Shown: positions 16,940 through 24,230, counted from the stretch's first letter. The stretch is 38,099 nt of DNA from Microcaldota archaeon (GCA_021792235.1 JAJYVC010000003.1:960-39058); one strand, 5' to 3'. A program made the numbers and translations. The notes: generated by a model not told the origin, from the sequence alone.

Positions 16940-17584
16940 GTGGCTGATGATATGCTGGTTCTCTCAATAACGTCATGGTTGCTGCAGGTCATCTCAGGAA
17001 CCTACTCAACCATAAATACGTTTATAACTACACATGGGCTAGCGGCCATAGTGGCGCTGATGGCCCTGGAATCTGCATCTTTACCAATACCAAGCGAGGT
17101 AATACTGCCTCTTGCGGGCAGGTTTGCGGCAGCTGGTGATTTCAGTTTATATCTGGCTATTGCAGCATCGATAGTCGGTACAGTGATAGGGATAACGGTA
17201 GATTATGCAATAGCATATGTGCTGGAAAAGGAGGTAGTGTACAAGCACCTAAGTGCATTCCACATAAAGAAGTCTGATCTTGACGCATTCGATGCGTGGT
17301 TCGCAAAGAACGGCGCATTCGCAGTCTTCGTCGCAAGGCTGCTCCCTGTGGTAAGGGGGCTGATAAGCCTACCAGCCGGGTTCGCAAAGATGTCGCTAAG
17401 GGACTTCTACTTGTACTCGATAGCAGGGTCGCTGATATGGAATGTCGCATTGATAATGTTCGGGTACTGGGCCCTAGCAACATCTAATGCACAGCTCATG
17501 TTTGCTGCAATTGCCGCATTTGCTATAGTGCTTTACCTTACATACAGGATAGGCATGAAAAGGATAAGCAGACACAGCAAGTAG
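16940..17584 (+). CDS. DedA family membrane protein
   Basis: A 214-residue protein of the DedA/VTT family with five or six hydrophobic segments. Family signatures: LESASLPIPSEVILPLAGR (the E-x-x-x-x-P-x-P-x-E motif in helix 1) and VFVARLLPVVRGLISLPAGFAKM (the R-x-x-P-x-x-R...P-x-G-x-x-x-M motif). DedA relatives are implicated in flipping polyprenyl-phosphate carriers or phospholipids. The start may be the GTG at 16940 or the ATG at 16952; a TATA-like TAATATAC near 16912-16919 favours the former as leaderless. A carrier-lipid role would connect it with the UppS operon ~5 kb away, which is inference. Confidence 0.9.
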   Translation: MADDMLVLSITSWLLQVISGTYSTINTFITTHGLAAIVALMALESASLPIPSEVILPLAGRFAAAGDFSLYLAIAASIVGTVIGITVDYAIAYVLEKEVVYKHLSAFHIKKSDLDAFDAWFAKNGAFAVFVARLLPVVRGLISLPAGFAKMSLRDFYLYSIAGSLIWNVALIMFGYWALATSNAQLMFAAIAAFAIVLYLTYRIGMKRISRHSK

Positions 17585-17623
17585 CGCGCAGATGGGAAAT
17601 GCGAATTATATGCGTCACAGAAC

Positions 17624-17953
17624 CTATGCGGCTTTTGATTCAAGTATGTAGTTCTTCACTATCTTTATTACTTGGTCGATTGCCTTCTTTATGTCTGCCT
17701 CGGTCTTAGCTCCGGTGCATATTATCTTTCCGTTCTTGAACAGGAGCAGTGCTGTCTTTGGTTCATGTATCTTGCATATGGCGCCAGGGAACTGCTCTGG
17801 CTCATAATCGACGTCAGGCGACGCCTTTGCTATGCCGTAAAGGTCAAGCTCGACACCAAGGTCGGCACTTGCTACTATGTTCTCTATCTTGAACTTCGTG
17901 TTAAGCTCAACACGCTTACCTGACTTTGTCTTAGCAGCATTTGAGTTACCCAT
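17624..17953 (-). CDS. Single-repeat TATA-binding protein (half-length TBP)
   Basis: A 109-residue protein that aligns with exactly one of the two repeats of a normal ~180-residue archaeal TBP. After a 20-residue basic N-terminal extension come FKIENIVASADLGVELDLYG, DYEPEQFPGAICKI, HEPKTALLLFKNGKIICTGA and a long final helix ADIKKAIDQVIKIVKNYIL. Both DNA-intercalating phenylalanines of a TBP repeat are present (Phe55 in QFPG, Phe72 in LLLF). The start of the repeat resembles TBP repeat 1 (IENIVAS), while YEPEQFPG and the terminal helix resemble repeat 2. It is not a visible frameshift remnant: a TAG ends it, 36 bp follow, then the convergent DedA gene. It should bind TATA boxes as a homodimer. 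Whether a full-length TBP also exists elsewhere is unknown. Divergently transcribed from rpl21e. Confidence 0.88.
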   Translation of the reverse strand: MGNSNAAKTKSGKRVELNTKFKIENIVASADLGVELDLYGIAKASPDVDYEPEQFPGAICKIHEPKTALLLFKNGKIICTGAKTEADIKKAIDQVIKIVKNYILESKAA

Positions 17954-17961
17954 TTATACCA

Positions 17962-17999
17962 CTATTTAAAGATATCTACTGAAAGGTATTTATATATGC
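17962..17999. promoter_or_regulatory. Divergent promoter region between TBP and rpl21e
   Basis: This AT-rich stretch carries TATA-like sequences for both directions: CTATTTAAAG (17961-17970) and GTATTTATATATG (17987-17999). The half-TBP gene and rpl21e therefore share a promoter region, so TBP could bind its own promoter. Precise starts are not determined. Confidence 0.45.
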
Positions 18000-18049
18000 A
18001 TACCAAAAGGTATCTTGCCTGATTGTATACAATTAGCATAGCTGATAGA

Positions 18050-18337
18050 ATGTCGCAGAGGTCGCACGGATTGTTTGTGGGAAGAACGAGGCAGCTTGCA
18101 AGGCACCACCGATTGTCCAGAATGGGAATAACAGGACTAATAAAAGAGTTCAAAATTGATGACAGAGTAGTGATACTCCCAAAGGGCAACTTCAAGAACA
18201 TACCTCATCCCAGGTACAAGGGAAGGGTGGGAAGGGTGATAGAGAAGAGAGGTGCCGCCTATGTCGTTGAGGTTGAAACCTCAAGGTCCAAATCAGCAAA
18301 GATAATAGTGCCTCAGGTGCACCTTGAGAAGGCATGA
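18050..18337 (+). CDS. rpl21e: Ribosomal protein L21e
   Basis: A 95-residue large-subunit protein beginning MSQRSHGLFVGRTR, typical of archaeal/eukaryotic eL21. The conserved core is present: DDRVVILPKGNFKNIPHPRY, KGRVGRVIEKRGAAYVVEV, and a terminal IVPQVHLEKA. The ATG at 18050 is chosen over an in-frame TTG at 18023 on homology. In many archaea rpl21e is followed on the same strand by rpoF and a DUF655 gene; here those two lie nearby on the opposite strand, separated by a HAD gene. Confidence 0.95.
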   Translation: MSQRSHGLFVGRTRQLARHHRLSRMGITGLIKEFKIDDRVVILPKGNFKNIPHPRYKGRVGRVIEKRGAAYVVEVETSRSKSAKIIVPQVHLEKA

Positions 18338-18400
18338 ACAGGCATCTGGCATAATGGAATCCTGACTTATTCTGCAGTCTGTTCGTACAAAATACTTAAA

Positions 18401-18415
18401 TCCGCAGACAGCGGA
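18401..18415 (+). promoter_or_regulatory. Inverted repeat downstream of a TATA box, ahead of HAD gene
   Basis: TCCGC-AGACA-GCGGA, perfect 5-bp arms. It lies directly after a TATA-like TACTTAAAT (18392-18400), i.e. between TATA box and the predicted transcript start near 18423, where a bound repressor would block initiation. Regulator unknown. Confidence 0.4.
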
Positions 18416-18426
18416 TTAGTACAATG

Positions 18427-18440
18427 CTGCAATTTTGCAG
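18427..18440 (+). promoter_or_regulatory. Short stem-loop in the HAD gene leader
   Basis: CTGCAA-TT-TTGCAG, a perfect palindrome with 6-bp arms located 24-37 bases before the HAD start codon. It could be a second operator half or an RNA hairpin. No known riboswitch is recognised. Confidence 0.3.
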
Positions 18441-18463
18441 TTGTAAAGGCGATAAAAGATATC

Positions 18464-19117
18464 ATGAAACCATACAAGCATATATTCTTCGACTGGGATG
18501 GCTGCGTAGCCGACACTCTGGGCATGTGGTTCAGCGCGATAGACTCTTCGCTGGACGAATGCAGGATACGTCATTCAGAACGTGATGTACTCTTCCTTCT
18601 GAACAATCTCTATACTGGTGCCATGCGGCTTGGAATGAATCATGACGAATACGGGGTGTTCAAGAAAATGGTCTATGAAAAGGGCGAGGCAAACGCTGAA
18701 AATGTCCGTTTGTACGAAGGTGCAGAACAGCTGCTTGGTAGACTCAAGGCAGGCGGCAAGAGCATCGCGCTTATATCGAGCGGTTCAAGGGGGCCTCTTG
18801 ACCGCATGCTCAGGATCACTGGAGCGAGGTGGTATTTCGATTTAGTGGTCAGCGGATCCGACGTCGAGAATAGGAAACCGGATCCCGAGGGCATAGCGCT
18901 TGCGCTTGCTAAGTTGGGATCTGAGAAGAACGAAGCCATAATGGTCGGGGACTCGGATCATGACCTTGAAGCTGCGAGAAATGCAGGCATAGATTCGGTG
19001 CTCTTTTACCCTGACACCCACTCGTCCTTCTACGATCTGCAGCTTCTAAAGACCTCAAGGCCAACCTACACTGTAAGCAGATTCGACGAACTTGCCCGGA
19101 TACTTATACTGGGTTAG
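18464..19117 (+). CDS. HAD-superfamily phosphatase (phosphoglycolate-phosphatase-like)
   Basis: A 217-residue HAD hydrolase with all four motifs: HIFFDWDGCVADT (nucleophile Asp10, acid/base Asp12), IALISSGSRG (motif II Ser), NRKPDPEGIA (motif III Lys) and AIMVGDSDHDLEAA (motif IV). The helical C1 cap between motifs I and II is that of the phosphoglycolate phosphatase/beta-phosphoglucomutase group. Substrate cannot be told from sequence; phosphoglycolate or a sugar phosphate are common for relatives. The ATG at 18464 places DWDG at the usual distance from the N-terminus. It ends convergently, overlapping the DUF655 stop by 4 bp. Two inverted repeats precede it. Confidence 0.85.
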   Translation: MKPYKHIFFDWDGCVADTLGMWFSAIDSSLDECRIRHSERDVLFLLNNLYTGAMRLGMNHDEYGVFKKMVYEKGEANAENVRLYEGAEQLLGRLKAGGKSIALISSGSRGPLDRMLRITGARWYFDLVVSGSDVENRKPDPEGIALALAKLGSEKNEAIMVGDSDHDLEAARNAGIDSVLFYPDTHSSFYDLQLLKTSRPTYTVSRFDELARILILG

Positions 19118-19692
19118 AAGTGCTCCCTTGCAGGAGGCTTGGTCAGGATGTAGAACCTGCTGTCTCCCTTGAGCTCAAGTATAACTCTTTCGGTCAGAAG
19201 CTTGACGGGATCCTGCAGAAGGGGTACGCGCTTAGATATATCCTCAAAATTCTCGAACGGTTTTTCGTCCCTCGCGTCAAGCAGGGCTGCGAGGTGCTTC
19301 TTGCCTATGCCTGGAAGTAGCTCCAGCGAGTGCACCCTTATGTTCAATGGACCTGCGCTGTTGAATATGGCTACGAATTTCTTCTCGTTGCCTTTTATCA
19401 GGTTGCTTACTGCAGTGTGAAGCTCGTTCTTCGAGACCTCTGTAAGATCATTGAACATCAATCGTCCTTTTATTATTGCTATCTTGTCCCTTTCACCCTT
19501 GCCTATGTACACCCTCTCACCTATTCTTATGTCAGGGCTCTTTGGCACTGCCTCAAGGAGCGTGAACTTCTCTTCGCCTATCATCTGCACTACCGGTTCA
19601 GATCTAACTGAGGTTGACCTGCCTGTAGGAAGGAAGTCTAGCACTATTGCATATTCTTCAAGATTCTCCCTTCTCTGCTCTAGCTCCTGCAT
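19114..19692 (-). CDS. DUF655 family RNA/DNA-binding protein
   Basis: A 192-residue archaeal DUF655 protein: an N-terminal S1/OB-like part (EEYAIVLDFLPTGR...ERVYIGKGERDKIA) and a C-terminal helix-hairpin-helix (HSLELLPGIGKKHLAALLDA). The family is linked to translation and RNA polymerase genes in archaea, and its role is thought to be nucleic-acid binding. The ATG at 19692 gives the usual MQELEQRR-like N-terminus; a longer in-frame ATG at 19710 sits only 3 bp after the rpoF stop. It is co-oriented and nearly contiguous with rpoF, the conserved archaeal pairing. Confidence 0.88.
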   Translation of the reverse strand: MQELEQRRENLEEYAIVLDFLPTGRSTSVRSEPVVQMIGEEKFTLLEAVPKSPDIRIGERVYIGKGERDKIAIIKGRLMFNDLTEVSKNELHTAVSNLIKGNEKKFVAIFNSAGPLNIRVHSLELLPGIGKKHLAALLDARDEKPFENFEDISKRVPLLQDPVKLLTERVILELKGDSRFYILTKPPAREHF

Positions 19693-19713
19693 CACAACAC
19701 CCCAAAACAAAAG

Positions 19714-20055
19714 TTATTTAGAATAGCTCTTCACTACGGCAAGTATCTTGTTCACTGTCTCGTCTTCCGCAGGCTGCCTGTTCTTGTCCATTGCAAGGAT
19801 CAGCTTGGCAAGGCTGGCGTCGTCCGGCATTATTTCTATGAACTTGAGGGCAAGTCTCTCGTCAAGCCCGAGCTCCTCGAGCTCCTTCTTCATCCTCTTG
19901 GCATCAGATCCCTTCAGCTTGGAGAACCTGCCAGCGTACTCGTAAGCAAGCGTCTGCTCGTAGCCAAGCTCGCCCTCCTTCTTTCTGTCCTCTAGTATGT
20001 CGAGGACTTCGGGCACGGAGACTAGCTTGCCACCATATTTCTTCTTTCCTGCCAT
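19714..20055 (-). CDS. rpoF: DNA-directed RNA polymerase subunit F (Rpb4/RpoF)
   Basis: A 113-residue protein beginning MAGKKKYGGKLVSVPEVLDI. The core helical HRDC-like region (TLAYEYAGRFSKLKGSDAKR, followed by ELEELGLDERLALKFIEIMP) is typical of archaeal Rpo4, the stalk subunit that pairs with Rpo7. The terminal DETVNKILAVVKSYSK matches family C-termini. The ATG at 20055 is preferred over the in-frame GTG at 20064. It is transcribed with DUF655. A TATA-like GGTTTAAATT around 20094-20103 precedes it. Confidence 0.93.
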   Translation of the reverse strand: MAGKKKYGGKLVSVPEVLDILEDRKKEGELGYEQTLAYEYAGRFSKLKGSDAKRMKKELEELGLDERLALKFIEIMPDDASLAKLILAMDKNRQPAEDETVNKILAVVKSYSK

Positions 20056-20179
20056 GAATAGCACCTTAAGCCAGCTATATTATGCCTGATGCTTAATTTA
20101 AACCTTTTGTATGGCCGGCGCAGGGCATACCAAAAACTGAAGTAAACGCTTATAAACAATGAATGATCTCCTATGAGCA

Positions 20180-21196
20180 GTGCAGGTTATGGATGGAAGC
20201 GAAGTTTCAATAGTGTCAATTGCCAACACAATGCTAATAGATGCCATACTCGGATCAAACAGCGTTGATGAGGCAAGCCTTGCAATAAGGCTTGGCGCAG
20301 ATGTCAACTCACTTAACCCTGTGGACATAATACACAACGGGGTGAAAAGGACCGTCGGCGTCACTCCGCTTATGGGCAGTGTCACTAGATCTGGCAGGGA
20401 TCCAAGGATAGTTGAGCTGCTGCTTGAGAACGGTGCAGACCCGACCTACCACAAGGCCACCAGCAGGACAGGCGTCATACACCTTGCAGCATATTCCTGC
20501 ACTCCAGAGATAATCAACGCCCTTGTCCGGTCCAAGCTTGTCGATGTCAATTTGCCTGACAATGATGAAACAACCCCGTTAGTATATGCTATAAAGGCCC
20601 GCAAGCCACAGAACATGAGGGCACTTCTGGATGCAGGCGCAGACGTGAATTACGGAGGACCAGAAGGAATACTGCCGGTGATCGAGGCTACGAAGGGCAA
20701 TGATGATCATGCACTGTCCATCCTTTTCGAGTACGGGGTAAATGTCAATGTGAGGGACAGCGAATTGGCATCGCCTCTGCATTATGCTGCCATGCTCAAC
20801 AACACGGGCATAGCGAGGATGCTTATTAGGAAGGGTGCAGACCTCGATGCAATGGATGGAAACGCGCAGACGCCGCTGCTCAGGGCATGCTTTGACGGAA
20901 ATGCCGATGTCGCAAAGGTTCTGGCAGATGCTGGTGCTGATGTTAACGCAAAGGATGTTGCAGGAATGACTCCGCTAATGCTTGCTGTAAAGTCGGGTGA
21001 TGCTGAACTTGCAGCTTATCTAATTTCGAAATCAGCCGACGTGAGGGCGGTCGATGCGCAGGGCTACGACGCGCTAACTTATGCATATGCAAAGAGAGAC
21101 AATGGGCCTCTGGTAAAGCTGCTGAGGGATGGTAACGAGGCAGCATTGCAGCTCAGGAGAGACGGCATTTCTACAGAAAGAAGAAAGGTAAAATAG
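20180..21196 (+). CDS. Ankyrin-repeat protein
   Basis: A 338-residue soluble protein consisting almost wholly of ~8 ankyrin repeats (e.g. TPLMGSVTRSGRDPRIVELL, SPLHYAAMLNNTGIARML, TPLLRACFDGNADVAKVL, TPLMLAVKSGDAELAAYL), each with the usual GAD(V/P) turn. The first ~45 residues form a capping helix region, LAIRLGADVNS. There is no signal peptide, membrane segment or attached enzyme domain, so it is a protein-binding scaffold with unknown partner. A TATA box CTTATAAAC near 20149-20157 would make the GTG at 20180 leaderless; the ATG at 20189 is the alternative. It is followed 34 bp later by a paralogue. Confidence 0.9.
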   Translation: MQVMDGSEVSIVSIANTMLIDAILGSNSVDEASLAIRLGADVNSLNPVDIIHNGVKRTVGVTPLMGSVTRSGRDPRIVELLLENGADPTYHKATSRTGVIHLAAYSCTPEIINALVRSKLVDVNLPDNDETTPLVYAIKARKPQNMRALLDAGADVNYGGPEGILPVIEATKGNDDHALSILFEYGVNVNVRDSELASPLHYAAMLNNTGIARMLIRKGADLDAMDGNAQTPLLRACFDGNADVAKVLADAGADVNAKDVAGMTPLMLAVKSGDAELAAYLISKSADVRAVDAQGYDALTYAYAKRDNGPLVKLLRDGNEAALQLRRDGISTERRKVK

Positions 21197-21230
21197 ATGG
21201 ATCTTATAAAGCTGCTATCTGGTGCATGGC

Positions 21231-22133
21231 GTGGTAAAAGAAGCAGACAATGAGATACTCCGCGATCTTGCGCATTCGCTTCTTCGGGATGCCGTAAAAG
21301 ACAATGATCCTGTTCAGGTCGGGATCGCCCTGAGGCTTGGCGCCAACGTCCTGGAGCCTGTGGAATTTGGCACATTGAAGACGTCCAGGGGAACAGTGAC
21401 TGATTCCGCCACGCCACTAATAGCTGCAGTGTCTAGGAAGGATGCGAGTGCAGAGGTTGTAAGGCAGCTCCTAGACGCAGGCGCAGATGCTAACTCATCG
21501 GAACATGGCATCAGCCCACCAATCCACCGGGCGGCGTATTACAACAACACGGAGGTGACAAAGCTGCTCGCAGAGCGCGGGGCCGATGTGAATTTGCAGG
21601 ACAGGTTGGGCAAGACATCGTTGGCATGGGCCGCGCAGGCCGGCAGCACTGCGGCAGCCATAATCCTATTGGAACACGGTGCAGATCCTGAGATAGCCAC
21701 CAATGACAATGAGAAGCCGTTGGCTATAGCGATGAAGAATGCAAGACTTGATTTCTCAGAGATGCTGTTGCTCAAAGGTGCATCGGCAAATACAACAGAC
21801 AGATACGGAAATCCGGTGCTCCACATGGCGATAGGAAGGAACAGTCTCAGGCTCTCCTCTCTGATGGTGCTGAAGGGTGCCGATGTAAATGCAAGGGACA
21901 ATTCAGGCAACACTCCTCTAATACTCGCAGTGATATCTGGCAATGCGGCGATATGCAAGAAGTTGCTCGATGCTGGTGCCGATCCGATGCTCTCTGACAA
22001 AGCCGGCAAGAGCGCGTCGCAGTACGCTGCCCTCTCTCCAGACCCTATAATAAATGTCCTGTTTAGAAATGTCACCGCACAGAAACAGCTTGGAAGCCAA
22101 GGACCAGCGGCGGTGCGCAGGAAGATAAGCTGA
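21231..22133 (+). CDS. Ankyrin-repeat protein (paralogue of upstream gene)
   Basis: A 300-residue ankyrin protein with about 7 repeats (SPPIHRAAYYNNTEVTKLL, TSLAWAAQAGSTAAAIILLE, NPVLHMAIGRNSLRLSSL, TPLILAVISGNAAICKKLL). It shares with its neighbour an N-terminal cap ending (A)LRLGA(N/D)V and a diverged first repeat with an inserted loop before T-P-L, so the pair probably arose by tandem duplication. The GTG at 21231 is chosen because a TATA-like CTTATAAAG (21204-21212) lies about 24 bases upstream; an in-frame GTG at 21222 is the alternative. The MoxR ATPase follows 48 bp later. No enzymatic domain is present. Confidence 0.88.
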   Translation: MVKEADNEILRDLAHSLLRDAVKDNDPVQVGIALRLGANVLEPVEFGTLKTSRGTVTDSATPLIAAVSRKDASAEVVRQLLDAGADANSSEHGISPPIHRAAYYNNTEVTKLLAERGADVNLQDRLGKTSLAWAAQAGSTAAAIILLEHGADPEIATNDNEKPLAIAMKNARLDFSEMLLLKGASANTTDRYGNPVLHMAIGRNSLRLSSLMVLKGADVNARDNSGNTPLILAVISGNAAICKKLLDAGADPMLSDKAGKSASQYAALSPDPIINVLFRNVTAQKQLGSQGPAAVRRKIS

Positions 22134-22181
22134 CCATCAATCTTTAAAGCTTTAATCACTATTCCTTTAAATGCTGATAAA

Positions 22182-23093
22182 GTGATCGATGCAAAAGATG
22201 CGTATCAGAAGGTTGAAGAGGAGGTAAAGAAGCACATAGCAGGCAAGACCGAGGTTATAGAGCTGCTGTTCATAGGGCTCCTGGCCAACGGCCATGTGTT
22301 GCTAGAGGGGGTGCCAGGGGTTGCAAAGACGACCATGAGCAAGGCTCTGGCAAGCACGATACAGGCTGATTTCAAGAGGATACAGTGCATGCCCGACATC
22401 ATACCTGAGGACATACTAGGGCAGGCGTATTATGATGAGAACAGGGATCTAAAGATAAAGAAGGGCCCGATATTCACAAACATACTGCTTGCGGATGAAC
22501 TCAACAGGGCCCCAACGAAGACTATGGCTGCATTCCTAGAAGCACTTGAGGAGAGGCAGGTATCCATAGGTGGCGCGGATCTCCCCCTGCCGAAGCCATT
22601 CATGGCCATAGCCACGCAGAACCCGCTTACCATAGAAGGCACCAGCCCGCTTCCAAAAGTACTTGCGGACAGGTTCATAATGCGCATAGCAGTCACTTAC
22701 CCGTCACTTGAGGAGGAAGAATCCATGCTGAGACTCAAGGAAGCAGAGGATAAGGTCATGACTAAAAAGGTGCTAACCCCTACTGACATACTGGACCTGC
22801 AGGAGCAGGTGAAGTCAGTTGCATTCCCCGAAGATGTCGGCGAGTATGTCGCGCGCCTTGTGGACGCATCAAGGACAGAAATGCACATAGTAATGGGTGC
22901 AAGCCCCAGGGCAGATCTTTCATTCATGATGTGCGGCAAGGCCAAGGCGCTAATAGAGGGTAGGAAGGAAGTAACCAAAGATGACATAAGAGCTCTCGCA
23001 AAGCCTGTTTTGAGCCACAGGATAGTCGTCAGGTCGACAGGAGGAATAGGGGTAAACGGCATAATCGACGGCATACTTGCGAGCAACAGGTAG
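22182..23093 (+). CDS. MoxR family AAA+ ATPase
   Basis: A 303-residue MoxR-type ATPase starting at a GTG. Motifs: Walker A LLEGVPGVAKTTMSKAL, then RIQCMPDIIPEDILG, Walker B NILLADELNRAPTKTMAAFL, EALEERQVSIGG (insert), FMAIATQNPLTIEGTSPLP (sensor 1) and the lid domain with ASPRADLSFM (sensor 2). MoxR ATPases usually act with a VWA-domain or DUF58 partner as chaperones for metal loading or complex assembly; no such partner is adjacent here. Instead two ankyrin-repeat genes precede it on the same strand and could supply target recognition (inference). Its stop codon abuts the stop of the convergent ACT-domain gene. Confidence 0.93.
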   Translation: MIDAKDAYQKVEEEVKKHIAGKTEVIELLFIGLLANGHVLLEGVPGVAKTTMSKALASTIQADFKRIQCMPDIIPEDILGQAYYDENRDLKIKKGPIFTNILLADELNRAPTKTMAAFLEALEERQVSIGGADLPLPKPFMAIATQNPLTIEGTSPLPKVLADRFIMRIAVTYPSLEEEESMLRLKEAEDKVMTKKVLTPTDILDLQEQVKSVAFPEDVGEYVARLVDASRTEMHIVMGASPRADLSFMMCGKAKALIEGRKEVTKDDIRALAKPVLSHRIVVRSTGGIGVNGIIDGILASNR

Positions 23094-23687
23094 TTATTTC
23101 TCGGTTATGCCCATGAGCAGTTCATGGCTCCTGAGGGAATCACTCTTGCTCACGACGAGCAGGGTTTCTGTATAGCAGGAAACGAACTCTATTATGTTTA
23201 TGTTCTGCTCGGCGAGCAGCGAGGCTATGAATGCGACGAAACCTGGAAGTGCCTCAAGCCTCTCCTCTGAATGTATTATTATCGCTGATGCGTCGGAGGT
23301 CACTTTTATTGTGCCCCTGTCCTTCTTTAGTCTCTTCAGCTCTGTATCGTCGGATACGAGGTACACGTAGTAATCGCTCAGCTTTATCTTGCCGCTCTTA
23401 GCCGCATCGATGTCCGAAGTCGATATAACTACAGATATACCGCTGCTTATGGTCACCCTGCTCTGGCTAAGTATCGATGTCGCATGCTTCTCTATGTTGA
23501 TGTCCTTATCGCGCAGCTCAGCGGCATACCTCCTTAGCGCACCCTTTATGGCATGGTAATTCCTCACCTGAAGGTCGCGCTGTATTATACGTGCAAGAGC
23601 GCTGTAATTGACTATGCTCCGCTCAAGCGCTTCAAGCGTGTACGGCTTGTTCTTGAGATAAACCCTTACCATGTCAGCTATGGTCAT
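23094..23687 (-). CDS. ACT-domain protein with N-terminal helical (possible DNA-binding) domain
   Basis: A 197-residue protein. The first ~65 residues are helical with a pattern typical of a winged-helix or helix-turn-helix fold (MTIADMVRVYLKNKP, NYSALARIIQRDL, AIKGALRRYAAEL). The C-terminal ~60 residues look like an ACT ligand-binding domain (LPGFVAFIASLLAEQNINII, then EFVSCYTETLLVV), which commonly senses amino acids. Similar two-part proteins are found across archaea; their function is not established as far as I know. The ATG at 23687 is directly abutted by the inverted repeat 23688-23703, which also stands upstream of the divergent GNAT gene and recurs before the next two GNAT genes, making this protein a candidate for the regulator binding it (inference). 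Confidence 0.75.
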   Translation of the reverse strand: MTIADMVRVYLKNKPYTLEALERSIVNYSALARIIQRDLQVRNYHAIKGALRRYAAELRDKDINIEKHATSILSQSRVTISSGISVVISTSDIDAAKSGKIKLSDYYVYLVSDDTELKRLKKDRGTIKVTSDASAIIIHSEERLEALPGFVAFIASLLAEQNINIIEFVSCYTETLLVVSKSDSLRSHELLMGITEK

Positions 23688-23703
23688 TGTATCACCCGAT
23701 ACA
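23688..23703. promoter_or_regulatory. Putative operator, copy 1 (between ACT gene and GNAT gene 1)
   Basis: TGTATC-ACCC-GATACA, perfect 6-bp arms (7 counting the flanking T/A). It touches the ACT gene's start codon and, for that gene, lies between a TATA-like AGTATATTT and the start. For the divergent GNAT gene it is ~40 bp upstream of the TATA box at 23732-23741. Confidence 0.65.
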
Positions 23704-23731
23704 AAATATACTAATATTGAACAGGACAAAG

Positions 23732-23741
23732 CTTATATATC
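23732..23741 (+). promoter_or_regulatory. TATA box of GNAT gene 1
   Basis: CTTATATATC, centred about 36 bases before the ATG at 23773. A purine-rich AAGGGGAAG just before the ATG could be a Shine-Dalgarno sequence, unlike the leaderless neighbours. Confidence 0.5.
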
Positions 23742-23772
23742 TCAAGCAATAACGGACCCTTAAGGGGAAGAC

Positions 23773-24114
23773 ATGGTAGTAAATAAGCCTATATCAATAA
23801 CGAAAAGCACCCAAGCTGACATTCCAAGGATAGCCGCGCTTCTGGGCGCGGAAAGTTCTGCAGCTCTGAGGTCAAGACTTCAGGAAGTCATACGCGATGG
23901 GTTGTCTGTAATTGCAAAGACCGATTCTGGAGAAGTCGTTGGCCATGGCTATGTATTCAATGGCAAGGATGGAGAAGCGCTGTACGTTGCCGTTTCTGAC
24001 AAAAGCCCGTCAGTTCTGCGTAATGACATAGAAGGCGCATTGAGGAAGATATTGAGGCCTGAGCAGGAGGAGTTCAGAGACTACGTGCCTCTCCCAGGTA
24101 CCTGCGACAAATAG
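23773..24114 (+). CDS. GNAT-like protein with degenerate acetyl-CoA loop
   Basis: A 113-residue protein related to the two GNAT genes downstream: SITKSTQADIPRIAALL matches their N-termini, and DGLSVIAKTDSGEVVGHGYV matches the strand pair before the cofactor site (third gene: EGLSFVAKTDSGEIVGHHAA). Where the others have PEYRGNGIN, the pyrophosphate-binding loop, this one has DKSPSVLRND, and the C-terminal ~50 residues of the fold are absent. It should therefore not bind acetyl-CoA in the usual way. It may be a decaying duplicate or a non-catalytic regulatory partner. It starts with ATG and keeps its own promoter and upstream inverted repeat, which argues that it is expressed. Confidence 0.65.
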   Translation: MVVNKPISITKSTQADIPRIAALLGAESSAALRSRLQEVIRDGLSVIAKTDSGEVVGHGYVFNGKDGEALYVAVSDKSPSVLRNDIEGALRKILRPEQEEFRDYVPLPGTCDK

Positions 24115-24230
24115 AATAATCAAATTTGCGAACAACTCCCCTAGAAGGTATCTGTTGTTTATAAGCAATGATGCCGTAGCTTTGCAGTTCTTGTTTAAGT
24201 TGAAAACCGTTTTGCAAAGTTAAGGTTTAT

